From the NCBI RefSeq assembly GCF_016545825.1, contig NC_052613.1, positions 10,788,001 to 10,852,000 of the forward strand: DNA of 64,000 nt, given 5' to 3'. How positions within the stretch are numbered: the first letter of the stretch is position 1; each line of letters begins with the position of its first letter. This document shows positions 12,601-24,299 of the stretch, piece after piece. A program made the position numbers and the translations under genes. Below the pieces are notes generated by a model. That model saw only the letters and a list, made by a program, of their open reading frames with translations. It was not told the origin of the DNA and made no database searches. This DNA is from Eucalyptus grandis. Its lineage: Eukaryota; Streptophyta; Magnoliopsida; Myrtales; Myrtaceae.

Positions 12601-13639
12601 GACTCATTATCAAAAAAAATAATAATCAAAATTATGGTCCAAAAGGCATTATTACTTCTTTATCTTCTTATTTTTTTGTCTTTTTTTGGATGGTTGACTT
12701 CTAGAACATCCACTAATGAAAATCCTTCAAATTAGCTGCCATTACATGCCGCGATGTTGACCCGAATCAACATCCTTCGAATTAATTGCTGACATTACAA
12801 GGTTAATGGAATCAATTTTGCTGGATGATAAAGAATCCAATAGCCTTGGAATCACCATATGTGTAAATAATCCCTTTACGAGAACTTGCAATTAAGGATT
12901 TTCAAATGAAACAGGTGGTGCATATATGCGATCAGATATCAACAGATTATATATTAACTTTTAAGTGGAGGGTCCACTAAAATTGGATAGCCCACAACTA
13001 AAGTCTGTAACTGTTTTTTGTACTATTTATTTGTGGGTTCTTTGAAGGATTTCAAATTGCAAATTGCTGGACCAATCAAAAAGCTGCAAATTCTTGGGCC
13101 TATGCTTGGACTTCCAGGCAAAGTTGGGTTTGCTTTGTAAGCGATGCATCCAATCCAGAAGCCCAATCCAACATGATTTGGGCCAGATCGTTTTTGGCCC
13201 AAATCAAGAAAATTGCAACCGATTTTGCCCATTACAGTGTCATTTTAGATAATCTTCTACCTTCGTATGGAAAAATAAAATTTGGGTCAGGATTGAGATT
13301 TGAGATGAAGTCGACACTTTTTAAGGGAATTGAGGCATTGTTGTTTTACCGCCCTTGCTTTGCTTCATCTCGCAATTCAGTGAAGTTATGAAATACTTAG
13401 CTCCAGCTCTAAAACACATGACTTGACTTAAACTTGTACTTATTTTAGTTACTTTTAGACATCTACTCGACATTACTAACCAATGTCATTGTATCTTTCT
13501 TATATTGAGCTCCTTGAGCTGAGCTCAGCTTGCAATTTATTTTCAATAGTCGAGTGAAGCAAGGTCAAGCTCGATCTTATAAAATGCATCATCGAATCAA
13601 GCTCAAGCATTGAGGATTGCAGAGTCGAATGGAATCAAG
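6620..13639. other. Unit 1 spacer, no gene recognised
   Basis: AT-rich non-coding DNA. 6620-8030 matches 22048-23190 (unit 2) and 32533-35040 (unit 3, with insertions). From about 8035 to 13600 it matches 37350-43000 in unit 3, after a jump that omits about 2.3 kb present in unit 3. Open frames here are short and not conserved in frame between the two copies. A segment at about 9670-9950 belongs to a small dispersed repeat also seen at 36230-36430 and 39070-39310. Confidence 0.6.
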
Positions 13640-14268
13640 ATCGGATAGCAAATCAGAATAATCCCCCCCCCCAAAAAAAAAAAAAACTAAAACTTTAGTT
13701 ATTCTAGTTCAAACTTTTTTTTTTTTTTTTTTGCCTAAAAAAATCAAACTTTAGGTCAAATCTCAAATCTTCCTTAAATTTTTTTGTCTAAAAATAACCC
13801 ACTTTAGGTCTAGTCCCAAATTGGGCCCAAATTTTGTTTTGTCTAAAAAAATCACCAACTTTCAATTTATTCTCAAATCTATTCCCGTGATCGAGTCCTA
13901 ACTTAACGTGATATTTTTAAATCAATAACAAATCCACATCAACAAGGTGACATGGAAAATTAAATCTAGATTGAAACTGTTTTAGGGCATAAAAATTAGG
14001 GACTACTAACGACAATTTTTAGATAAAGGTCTAATGGGGACAGATTTGAGACTAAAGTAAAAAATTAGTGATTTTTTTTAGACAAAAAAATTTGGGAGAC
14101 ATTCGGGATTTGACCTAAAGTTGGGGTCTTTTTTTATGATAAAGAAAAGTTCAGAATAGATTTAGGACTGGGCCTAAAGTTTTGGGTTTTTTTTCTAAAC
14201 AAAGGAAAGTTCATGGCATAATTGAGAGTAGACCTAAAATTGGAAGACCTTTTTAGGGAATTAGGCCC
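13640..14268. repeat. Palindromic MITE-like element, unit 1
   Basis: The left half contains repeated blocks such as 'aaactttaggtcaaat' and 'tttttgtctaaa'. The right half contains their reverse complements ('gacctaaagtt', 'gacaaaaaaa'). The right end, read on the minus strand, begins GGGCCTAATTCCCTAAA, matching the left end of the unit 3 copy at 43011. It is a non-coding foldback element, present in units 1 and 3, so older than their separation. Confidence 0.6.
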
Positions 14269-14529
14269 GGCAAATCATGATTTTTCAAAGCAAAAATCAT
14301 AAAAATAGAAGTTCTTTCCATTTGTACTATATTAATAACAACAACAACGGCCACCATTATAATAAAAAGACTGACAATATATTTACAAAAATGCTCATCG
14401 AATTTCCTGTCATTACATATGCAGGTGCTGCTAAGTGCAAAATCTCTCCAAACGAGCAAATAGAATAAACCTATAAAGAGATATTAGTAGATGAGGCATG
14501 ATGAACAGATCGTGCAGAAGAGCTGAGCA

Positions 14530-14828
14530 TCAATGGAAGATGTACGTGATTGCCAGCGCCCCCAGAAAAGAACGTAAGCTACTCCTTGATCGATCGCTTT
14601 CCCTGCATTCAGTGATCGAAGGGGAGGACATGTTGAAATCTTTCATCGTACGTGACCAAAGACAAGCGTGAAAATCGTCGAAACCGACGAAAATAGACGC
14701 ACCATCACTGGAAGAACCTCCATGTGAAGGCGAAGGAGCCACGCTCTGCCTGTGACCCAGCTGCAGAATCATCATCACCATAACACGAAGACGGTAGTTC
14801 GGACATGGACAGCGTTTGGTCTCATCAT
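14530..14828 (-). pseudogene. Arabinogalactan-peptide (AGP) pseudogene, unit 1
   Basis: This is the counterpart of the AGP-peptide gene at 43734-43992. Exon 1 (14703-14828) keeps an ATG-ATG start followed by RPNAVHVRT and the APSPS proline motif. A 1-nt deletion relative to unit 3 near 14777 puts a TGA in frame. Exon 2 (14530-14602) keeps AIDQGVAYVL but has a second 1-nt deletion near 14566, so the hydrophobic tail ALAITYIFH falls in another frame. The splice sites (ATG|GTGCGT and GCAG|GG) are intact. The GPI-signal tail is lost from any translated product, so this copy is probably dead. Confidence 0.65.
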
Positions 14829-15602
14829 GATTGTCGAAGAGCTCGTCTTGATGCAGAAACCAAATACGCAGGAGAGAGAGAGAGAGAACACAGAACACAA
14901 AGAAGAGACCAGAACTGAGAAAATGTTTAAATCAAGGTCGGGGAGTGGGTCGGTCGGGAGCAAGAAATGCGAGCGAAGAATGAGTTGGTGGTGCATGGCA
15001 TTCAACCATGCTTGTTTGCTTTTTTATATTCCATGGCGGATTTTTCTCGAGGACGCGTTGAGCGAAAGAACTGAATTCTCCGAGAAAGAAAGAGGGTGGA
15101 TTCGAAGGAACGAAACGCGTCGCCAGCAATGGACAGAACCCTTTTTCTGTCCTCTGTTTTCCTTTTCCCTCCGCGGGCTACTGAAACTGAGTCGAGCACG
15201 AAAACGACGGGCAGGTAGGGACGTGTGCTCGGACACAGTTCAATATTGGAGCCCGGCTCAATTTCAATATTCAATCCTCGAGACTTGATTCGAGGTCGAT
15301 CTAGCTCAACTCGAATGTCTTTTCTATGAATTTGAGGTCAACTCCTTTCGAGCGGATTAGTCAATCAAACTCAAGCAACTGCTATTGCTCAAGCTCGAAT
15401 TAGGAATAAATATGGTTTCAGAGTAGAACCTGAAACCGTAAAACATGTCTAGTTTTCAGAATAAGCAAGGTGGGTTCCAAGTTTCAAAGATTAAAAAACC
15501 CTTTTTCGACGGAGAGATTCTAAGTAAATGGAACTTGAAACCTGAAACCTAAAAGTTTACACAAGTTTTTCTTTGTTTTTATTTTCTTTTGTTTTTTTTT
15601 TA
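14829..15602. other. Upstream region of the AGP pseudogene
   Basis: Matches 43993-44790. It has a GA-rich stretch near 14870-14890 (the pyrimidine-rich leader on the minus strand) and a minus-strand TATAAAA near 15021-15027 that is conserved in unit 3 (about 44228-44235), so it is the likely AGP promoter. The open frames on both strands shift between the two units and are not considered genes. Confidence 0.5.
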
Positions 15603-16185
15603 TGTATATGGAATTACTGCCATAATCCAATATGTAAGATTTTATGAGATATGATTGACTATTAAGAATTATCTCTAAACCAATATAAAAGTGTGCACAT
15701 ACAGTACAATCTCAATTAATATAGTCTAAGTGGGAGAATGTAAGAATTTTCTTAATGTGGGCTACATAATTGAGATTATAATTTACCGTTTTACGGGATT
15801 GGTCTAATGAGGTAAGTATAAGGTTTCTTAATAGTCGAATATGGGTTTGGCTTATGTGAGTCTAGTTGGGTCAAGCCCATGATGAAAAGGCTTGGCCAAA
15901 ACTCTATAAATAAGCTAAGGTTCATCCTCTAACCCTCAATTGTCATTTTCTCAAACATACACACCCTCTACCTCACATAAGGAACATTCGAGAGGGGCAA
16001 TCTCATCGAGCCAAGGTCTAGAGGGCAATAGAGGAGAAGATCTTCAGCATCAAAGGATCGAATTGTCGTTGTTCTACATCAAGAATCATAGAATCTAAAT
16101 TAGATATGTGAATCTTTTTCTTCTCTTTCAATATATTCAAGTTTCTAACTATGTTGATATGAGGAAGCCATTTCGACAATCAACA
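15603..16185 (+). mobile_element. Copia-like 3' internal end and LTR, unit 2
   Basis: 15603-15738 matches the internal end at 215-350, with a polypurine tract before the LTR. 15739-16185 is the 447-bp LTR with TG...CA ends and a TATA-like CTATAAATA. The left end is abrupt against a T-rich sequence, so the element is truncated. It adjoins the Z-ISO relic at the same base as in unit 1, showing one insertion event copied by duplication. Confidence 0.6.
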
Positions 16186-16417
16186 CATCACGCCTCCAGG
16201 CTCCCCTCCAAGATTCTTCAATAGCCGCTAGAATTCACTCGCCATCCTCGAATGTCTCCGTCCTCACCGATGTAGTTATAATTCACCTCCCCTTTAGTTG
16301 CGTCACTCACGTAGTCCTCCCTCGATTCTGTGATTGTGTGTTGGGGGGTGTCGATGTTAGCGATGGCAAGAGAGAGAAAGAGAGAGAGAGAGAGAGATGT
16401 CAAGTTATATCGTGCTC
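16186..16417 (+). pseudogene. Z-ISO 5' leader and start relic, unit 2
   Basis: Homologous to the leader and first seven codons of Z-ISO. The ATG is at 16397 and the frame reads M-S-S-Y-I-V-L-stop, as in unit 1. An AG microsatellite (about 16374-16396) has grown just before the ATG. The sequence then joins ALDH 3' flank. Non-coding duplication junction. Confidence 0.75.
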
Positions 16418-16800
16418 TAATTTGTTATTTCTTCAACTTAAATTTCAGAATTTGTTCTTCATTTTCTTCCAACTTCAAGCCAAGTAATTTTCCATCCTTC
16501 TTTTTCACTTTCTGGGGGAAACAAGTACAAGAAAACTCTTGATGATAGACAGCAAAGAAATTGCGCATAAAAGCTACGTTTTGCAGCATGAAAATGTTTT
16601 TTTTTTTTTTTTTTTTTTGGTAAGGTTATTTTATCTTTTATTTTTTATTTTTCGGTAAGGTTTGCAGCATGAAACTGTTAACATCATCTAAATGCCAAAA
16701 TGACCTGCATTTTGTTTATTGCAAATATACCTCATAATTTGGAATTACACATTATTTGAGCCACCATATGACTCAAAGCTCTTTTCCTAGAAAATTCTCT

Positions 16801-19800
16801 TTAAAGCCATGGAGAGTTATAAAGCGGGGTCACAATAGATTTAACATGTAGGCATTTGTGGAGGGCATCCAAACCGAGATCTCTCCCGAAGCCGCTTGTC
16901 TTGTAACCACCACAAGGACAGTCATTGTCGAATGCAAAGTAGCAATTTATCCATATGACACCCGCTCGAATTGACCTCGAGACTGTGTTCGCCACATCTA
17001 TATTCTTCGTCACAATCCCTGCTGCTAGACCATACCTAGTATCGTTAGCCCTCTTGATCGCCTCCTCCACAGTCCTGCAATCCACCATAAAATGATGAAT
17101 GGAGCACAATGTACTATAATAGTTCTCTCTATTCCAGCTACAAATAATAGTGCCTCAGATGCATCGGAACCACGTAAGCAATAGCTTTGGGGAGCAATAG
17201 CGAGTTGTACTCACTTGAATTTCATGAGCGACATGACAGGACCAAAAATCTCATCCTTCACGATCACATTGTCCTCCTGATGGAAGGAGATAGTTTGACA
17301 TGAACACAAAACAATCAGAAGTTCAGTTCCTCCCATCACTACTTCATGTTCTTTAAGGAATGTGTTGTGGATTGATAATGTACCTTAACATTTGTGAAAA
17401 TTGTTGGCTGAACATAGTACCCTTTGGTGCCCAAACGCTCGCCCCCAGTCAAAAGCGTGGCCCCTTCTCTCTTTCCATGCTCGATATAAGAAAGTATCTT
17501 CTCAAATTGTTTCTTATCGACCTAGAATTTACCTTAATTCGAGTCAGGCTAAATGTCAACCATATCCTTTATCGCAAAATCTAGCCGGTTCTTGCTTCCT
17601 ACAAGTGTTCGATCTTACCTGCGGTCCCTGTTGGACTTTCGGATCAAATGGGTCACCGACTGGCCAAGCCTTTGCCTTTGCCACCAGCTTCTTCTCAAAC
17701 TCTTCATAGATCCCTTCCTGAACATAAACGCGAGAGCCCGCGACGCATATTTCTCCCTGAAACATAGGTTTCAATCAAGAAACCATCACGATTTTGGGTA
17801 TGCGGAGCTTATTCTCCGTTTTCACAAATTCCACAAAAAAGTCAGACACCTTACCTTGTTATGGACGATACCTATTAGAGCAAGATCGGTAGCAGTATCT
17901 AAATTAGCATCATCAAATATCATAATAGGCGATTTCCCGCCTAATTCCAGTGACACTTGTTTCAAATTGCTTGTCGCTGCAGTCTGCATCACGATGCGCC
18001 CCACTTCTGTAGACCCCGTAAAATTGACCTGAAGTGAGGTTTTCATGCCGTATCAATCCAAACTAAAACCTTACAAGCACATATTCACAAATTCGACCTA
18101 TGTTATGCGGTACATTAATAGAAAATTTCATGAAAGATAGATATCGGAATCATACCATATCAATGTCCATATGACTGGTTATTGCAGCACCGGCCGTTGG
18201 TCCGAAACCAGTTACAACATTGATCACTCCATTAGGAACACCGGCCTGATACAAAGCAGACGAAGATGTAAAGGCAGAAAGATAAACTTAATAATTTTCA
18301 TGTGTATCCTCTTTTTCTTTTCTTTTTGGGACAACAGTTTTTTGGAACTATTTTGTTATGGCACAACAGATATTCAAAATCATGTCTTCACTTGCTCCCC
18401 TATTGCTGTCTTTAATATTTTGATTAGACTATTCTCTTCATAATTAACTATAACTTCTAGACTGATAAATGACGAAATTATTACATTTTGTCTACGGAAA
18501 ACTAATTCCAAATAATTAAAGAATCTACTTACAATGCAATTACAGTTTAGAAAAAATGAATTCTGCTCTCAAAAAGCTTCTTTTCCGAGTCGATTGACGT
18601 ACCTTCTTAGCCAAATGAGCATAATAGAGAGCCGACAGAGGGGTCTGCTCGGCAGGCTTCACGATCATGGTGCAACCAGCCGCCAGTGCTGGGGCGACCT
18701 TCATAAAGAACATGCTGGTCGGGAAGTTCCAAGGGATAATGTGCCCGACCACGCCAACCGGCTCCAGCAGCGTGTACCCATGAAGTTCACGCGACATCTT
18801 CAACACCTCACCATGGATCTTGTCCGCTGCGCCGGCATAATACCTTAGACATGTGGCAGCGTGAGGGATGTCCACGGCCTTGCCCATGCTGAATATCTTC
18901 CCGGCGTCGATAGTGTCCAGAGCAGCCAGTTCATCTATGTTCTCTTCGATCAAGTCCGCAAATTTCGACATGATCCTTCCCCTTTGCTGTTGATGAAATT
19001 TATAATCATATATCATGCAACAATAAAAATTCATGCACACTAGGATTTAGAATGATATGTCGCTTTTACACAGATAACTATGTTCAGATGTTTGGATAGA
19101 ACTTCATAAATTTCACTATTTGGTTATTCTTTTGGCCACTAGATAGTTATGATTACGTAATAAAAATTATGGAAAAAAAGAAGAAGAAGAAAGGCCTTGG
19201 ATTACTGAATAAAATAGTAAAATGCCACACTTACATAGATCATTCTACAAAGTTAGTTTACTAAGTGATTTCTCAAACTATAAGTGATCCTTTAAACAAG
19301 CAAGCTAAATTACCATAACAGTTTTACACATCACCTGACACACTAATTCTAATTGTCAAGCATTTTCTATTAAGATAACACTAGACTTATGGTACGCTTC
19401 TCTAAATTCAAGAAAATGAACCAAAATGTATGTTCTCAGCGACTAATGAACTAAAATATATGCTGCATATAATAATTTACTAGTATTCCAAAGGGGCATT
19501 CGTAGCATTCAAAACAAATGTAGAGACCAAGATTCAATCAAATCAATCACTTCTCAAAAACAAGTATTCTTAAAAAAAAAAAAAAAAAAAGGCACCTAAC
19601 CCAACAGATAATTTTTATCATAATAATTGATCATTCTATAAAGTGCTAAAGTTAGCTATGCTGAAATATATTTTTTCCTAATCTAGAATAAACAACTGTA
19701 ACATCCAAAAGAATACCTGAGCATTTGCAGCATCTGGGAACGAAATTAGGAATATCATTTGAGATTGACTATGTACTAATAGCTTCTTTGATTGATCGAA

Positions 19801-21975
19801 GAATCTTTTTCTTCGACTAAACTAAATTGAAGAGGTCAAATTTCCCACCAAAGAATATTTCCCATTTTTCAATAACATGATCATAAATATAGATCAAATC
19901 TAAGTGGGCCCTCATTTGGTGATTTCAAAGTAGCAATAGAGAAGGACGTTGACCCCAAGAAATATGGGAGGAAACTATAACGGCTGAGACGATGACAATT
20001 AAAATGCGATTTTGAGCAAAAAAATTATAAGTATTGTCTCAGTCGGCAAATATTTTTCAGTTTTCCCTATCTTCTAGGGGGGTCACAAAATTATTTAATG
20101 GCCCTTTGAACAAGGAAGAGCCTAACACCGTCAATCCAAAACCGTAGAGACAAATCACAAGTTGTCAGCATCGAAAGGCTTCGTGCAATTGAGTGATGTA
20201 TATGTTGGTTTTCTATATATATATATAATATCAATCAATGATTTTGTTTTTTATTAGTTGGTTTTTTTCATGGCTTGTCGTTATGTGGTGTGCCATAAGA
20301 CAAAATCATACTCATATCTGCCCACATATTGCCCTGCCCAAGAAGGGAAAAAAAATTATACAATTGCTGCGGTATGATCAAAGACGATTTCTTTATTATC
20401 GTATCGAAAAGCGGCTACTTGACATGCCGCGCTTTATTATAGTCTATGTCCACGAATCATATGTTCAACCGTCATTTTTCTTAAGTTTAAAGTTTACGTT
20501 TGAATTCGACGACGATTCATTAATAAGATGAATACATGGCAAACATAAAAACCAATTCGCTGAAATCAATTTGTTAAATGAGATGTTGAGCTCAAGTTAT
20601 CTCACACAAACGTCTTGGCTAAATTTAATAGTGTAATCACAATAAAATAATATTCATAAGTGAATTAATGGATTAATTTATAGGGTTAATACCTTAAAAA
20701 ATCCCAAACTGGTACACTTGTCACAAATTTACCCAAAACTATTTTTTTGACCATGAAAAACTCCAAATTGGTATACCTGTGACAAATTTACCCCAACTGA
20801 CTATAAAAAATCCTAAACCGGTACATTTATGACAAATTTACCCCAAACTAATTTATTCGACTGCAAAAAACCTCAAAATGGTAAATTTGTGACAAACATA
20901 CCCTCTGCTAAATTAAATTAATACCACAAAAAAATCACAAAAATTGTAAAATATGACAAACGGAGTGTAAAAATCTTAAATTGGTACATCGGTCAATTGT
21001 CATGTGTCATTTAACTTAATAATTTGATAATAAAATTTAACGAAAACTAACAGAGGATAAATTTGTCATAAGTGTAAATTTGTCACGGGCTTGGGATAAA
21101 TTTGTCAAAGGTATACCAGTTTGGGGTTTTTGGTGGTCAAAAAAATAGTTTTGGGTAAATTTGTCACAAGTGTACCAGTTTGGGGTTTTTCAGGATATTA
21201 ACCCTAATTTATACTGGTATTGTCTATTTTAATTTGGATGGAAAACGAAAATGAAATGAGGACAAAAAGGGAGAGAGAAAGGGGGAGACGTACGTAGCCG
21301 GGCATGCGTGGCCAAGGGCCGTGATCAAATGCTTGACGGGCGGCTTTCACAGCCAAATCCACGTCCTCTTTGTCTCCCTCTGCAACTCTTGCTGTAACTT
21401 CTCCATTTCTTGGATCTATCGTCTCGAACGTCCTCCCTGCTCATCCAATTTCATTCACCATCACGAGCTAGAAACTCTCAAAAGAAAATAACAAGAAGAA
21501 GAAACCGAACGATAACAAGAACTCGTGGGGACTGCGAGTTTTCCTATGGTCAACTGCAATAATGTGTAAGATTCTCTCAAGGTCAATCTCGATTTAGACG
21601 GCCGTTTTTTCTTTGGATACCCCTCTTTTCTGTACTCCGAAACAGGGCAGTGAATTTCACTCAACAAAAACCGAACTGCTCGAACGAGACCAAACCCAAC
21701 TTCAGTCACGCTTTCTTCACGGCACAACTTTACTTTTCTCTCTCTTTTTCTTTTCGAGAAGAAGGATAGGCTAGCAAGAACAGAACTCTACGACCCCATC
21801 CGTGTAATGAATCTTCATCAAGGCAGCCCAAAAACTTGACAGGAAGATGGTGAATTCTACCTTTGACAGAATCGACGAACTCGCCATTGATGAAGAGCTT
21901 GGTAAACTTGATGTCCGGAACGTGTTCATCATAAGTCTTCAGGCTCCCGTTGGCGTCGCTCTGGTTCTCTGCCAT
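16801..21975 (-). CDS. ALDH2C4: Aldehyde dehydrogenase family 2 member C4-like, copy 2
   Basis: Second tandem copy, with the same cytosolic hydroxycinnamaldehyde dehydrogenase role inferred from the family. Exons: 21861-21975, 21294-21436, 18603-18986, 18156-18245, 17855-18028, 17619-17756, 17384-17521, 17215-17276 and 16801-17074. Lengths are identical to copy 1, frame intact, 505 residues. Asn173, Lys196, Glu272 and Cys306 (GEICVAG) are present. It differs from copy 1 by few residues, among them Asn for Asp in AGVPNG, VNFTG for VSFTG, and two new cysteines: Cys469 (DCPCGG, Tyr in the others) and Cys489 (HKCLH, Tyr in the others). Intron 2 holds a 522-bp Mutator-like element. The promoter keeps TATATAAA. 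It is closest to copy 1, so these two arose from the more recent duplication. Confidence 0.92.
20674..21213. mobile_element. Mutator-like MITE with 9-bp target duplication
   Basis: A 522-bp insertion (20683-21204) in intron 2 of ALDH copy 2. It starts GGGTTAAT and ends ATTAACCC, with terminal inverted repeats of roughly 75 bp made of 'aaactggtacact', 'gtcacaaatttaccc' and their complements. It is flanked by the 9-bp direct repeat TAATTTATA (20674-20682 and 21205-21213). Copies 1 and 3 show the empty site (attaatttctac). Long TIRs with a 9-bp target duplication are characteristic of Mutator-like elements. No transposase is encoded. Confidence 0.85.
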
Positions 21976-22039
21976 CTCGTCTCTCTCCTCTGCAGTCAGA
22001 CTCTCACTTTTTTGGCAGGAGGGAGGGTCCTTTCTTCCG

Positions 22040-22047
22040 TTTATATA
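22040..22047 (-). promoter_or_regulatory. TATA box, ALDH copy 2
   Basis: Minus-strand TATATAAA about 70 bp upstream of the ATG, within a block (CTAGTAC TATATAAA) conserved with copy 3. Confidence 0.65.
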
Positions 22048-24299
22048 GTACTAGGAGACAGTAGATAGTCGTTTTCCTTCTCGCAACAAGTAGGGTTATT
22101 TTGGGAAGAGAAACTCTAGTAACAAATATGTATTTATTGGTCATAGGTGGCAAGACAGGAAAAATCAATCACGACACACAATTCACCTAATTTCCATGAA
22201 TTCCTCCTTGTTTTTAGCCTTTCCCTTTTGGACTTTAGTCCAACAAAATAAATATTTACCGAAAGCCATTCATCCCATTCCACAACGGGTGGTAATTTAT
22301 TTTCATGGTTCTTAAGTTAAGGGAGACGAAACCCTTCAATCGGTTACATTAAGAGTTCAAGACTTCGATCAAAATTCATGTGGACACAAATGTACGAGCT
22401 AGATTTATGTGTTGGTTTCTTTAGTTACCATGCAAATGATATGTCTAGCATCCAGCAATATCATGACATTTTTCTCTTAATCCTCCCTTTTTCCATTCCG
22501 GATGGAGTTTCTTTATATTTGCAGTCCTTGAAAAGTTTTTATCTCTTCTTGTAGTTTTTATGATGTAATAATTGTATAAACATGACGAAGATGAAGTTTT
22601 TAATGATCCTTTCTCATACTTAATGATCCATTTGAATATTACGGAAAGGGACAAAACTCTTTTAAGGATAACTTAACAAAACCCTTTTAAAGACAACTTG
22701 GTTTTTTTTATGATGGGTGATATAAGACTTCAGATAACATTCATTTTTTTTTGTCATAAAGTAAGGCCTGGTCAACATGTGTACATAGCCACTCTGCACG
22801 TCTTGACCATGCCTTATGTTTCTTTCATATATATATATATATATATATATATCTATGTGTGTGAAATTATTTGAGGTCTAAAAAAGTCAGAGGACATCAA
22901 TTACTAGATTTTCTTTCTTTCATTATAGATTATTTTTTGAAAGAAAATACTTTATCTCCGTACAAGAAACACGTGAGATTTGCTTTAGAGATAAAAAGGC
23001 TTACAATTTGCAATTAATATGTGGAGTAACTTTTATTTTTTGCTTTTTGTGGTACAAGTTTTTAAAATTAACATATTTTGCAAATCTTATGGTGCATGTA
23101 TTTTGACTTATTTTCACTTTTAAGCATTTGAAAACTTTAAAATTTATACTAATAGTAACATGATATTTCACATATAATATTGCATGTGTTTTAGAATTTA
23201 AAATAACATTATAAATGTTAGTGGAAAAGAAATAAATTGCTTTCACTTTTTAGAAGCCAGAACAAACAAGATCTAATTAATTATTCAATTATGACACGAG
23301 GGTAAGAAAATATACATCATTGAAAAAGATTAACAAGCAAAGGAATGCCAGTATCCATGAAATAGCCAATAAGAAAAATGGGAGGGAAACTTTCAAACGA
23401 ATAACTATGGGGCTTTTTTAATGATTAAATGAACACATTTATGTTTTGTAGAGTCATGAATTAGGCATATGACATAAGATTTGATGAACCACGTGCTATT
23501 CTAAGTTAACTCGCCATCATGATTATTTTAGTTGTGTTACACAGTGATTCGATTACTTCCGTTAATATGGTTTAGTTTACTACATCTACATATTTAAAAG
23601 ATTTAGTGTAGTCCTTCCTCCACTATATATTTATACTTCCTCATTTTTTCCCTAAATTTTTTATCAGCAGCCCTACAATTAGAGTGATAATAAAAGTATA
23701 AAGAAATAAAGAAAAATAAATGCAAATCAATCCCGCAAACTGACCTAAAATTGGGTGAGAACATGCTGAAAGCAAGTTCAAATGGAACTCGAGCCGCTGA
23801 AACCCATCTTTCTATTTCACGTTATAGACAAGGAAGGATTACCTTATCTTTTCTTAAAATATGCTTTTGTACACCGAATAATACACATAAATTTATTTTC
23901 GAAAAACAATCAATTAAACACCGCAACTAACTAAACAGGCAAAGTAATTTCGTTGAGCCGATCCACGCTTCAAGTACTTTGATTTTAGAAATTAGTTCGA
24001 TTTGAATAATCAAACTGCAATAGAAATTATAGTCTATTAAGTTTTTTATATTTAAAAAAAAAAATCCTATGTATTCGATCGAGGCTCCATCTTCCTCCCT
24101 TTTAAGGTAGGGCATGCATAATGGAGGAATTGAAGGGCCTTGCTAGAAGCTGGAAAAGTTGGGTATGGAAGGTCCCACCCTCACTTATGAAGAAGTAGTT
24201 GGGGCTGGGCTCCGAACTATGAAAGTTTGCTTTTGTTTTCTCCTCTATAGCATTTCTTTCGGAACCTTGGTCCCATTGCTCAATGCTGGCCGAACATCT
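22048..24299. other. Unit 2 spacer, no gene recognised
   Basis: AT-rich sequence. 22048-23190 matches units 1 and 3. 23190-24175 matches 35040-36041 of unit 3 only. Homology stops near 24175 after 'ggtatggaaggtcc'. It contains an (AT)n microsatellite at about 22827-22852. No conserved open frame is seen. Confidence 0.6.
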
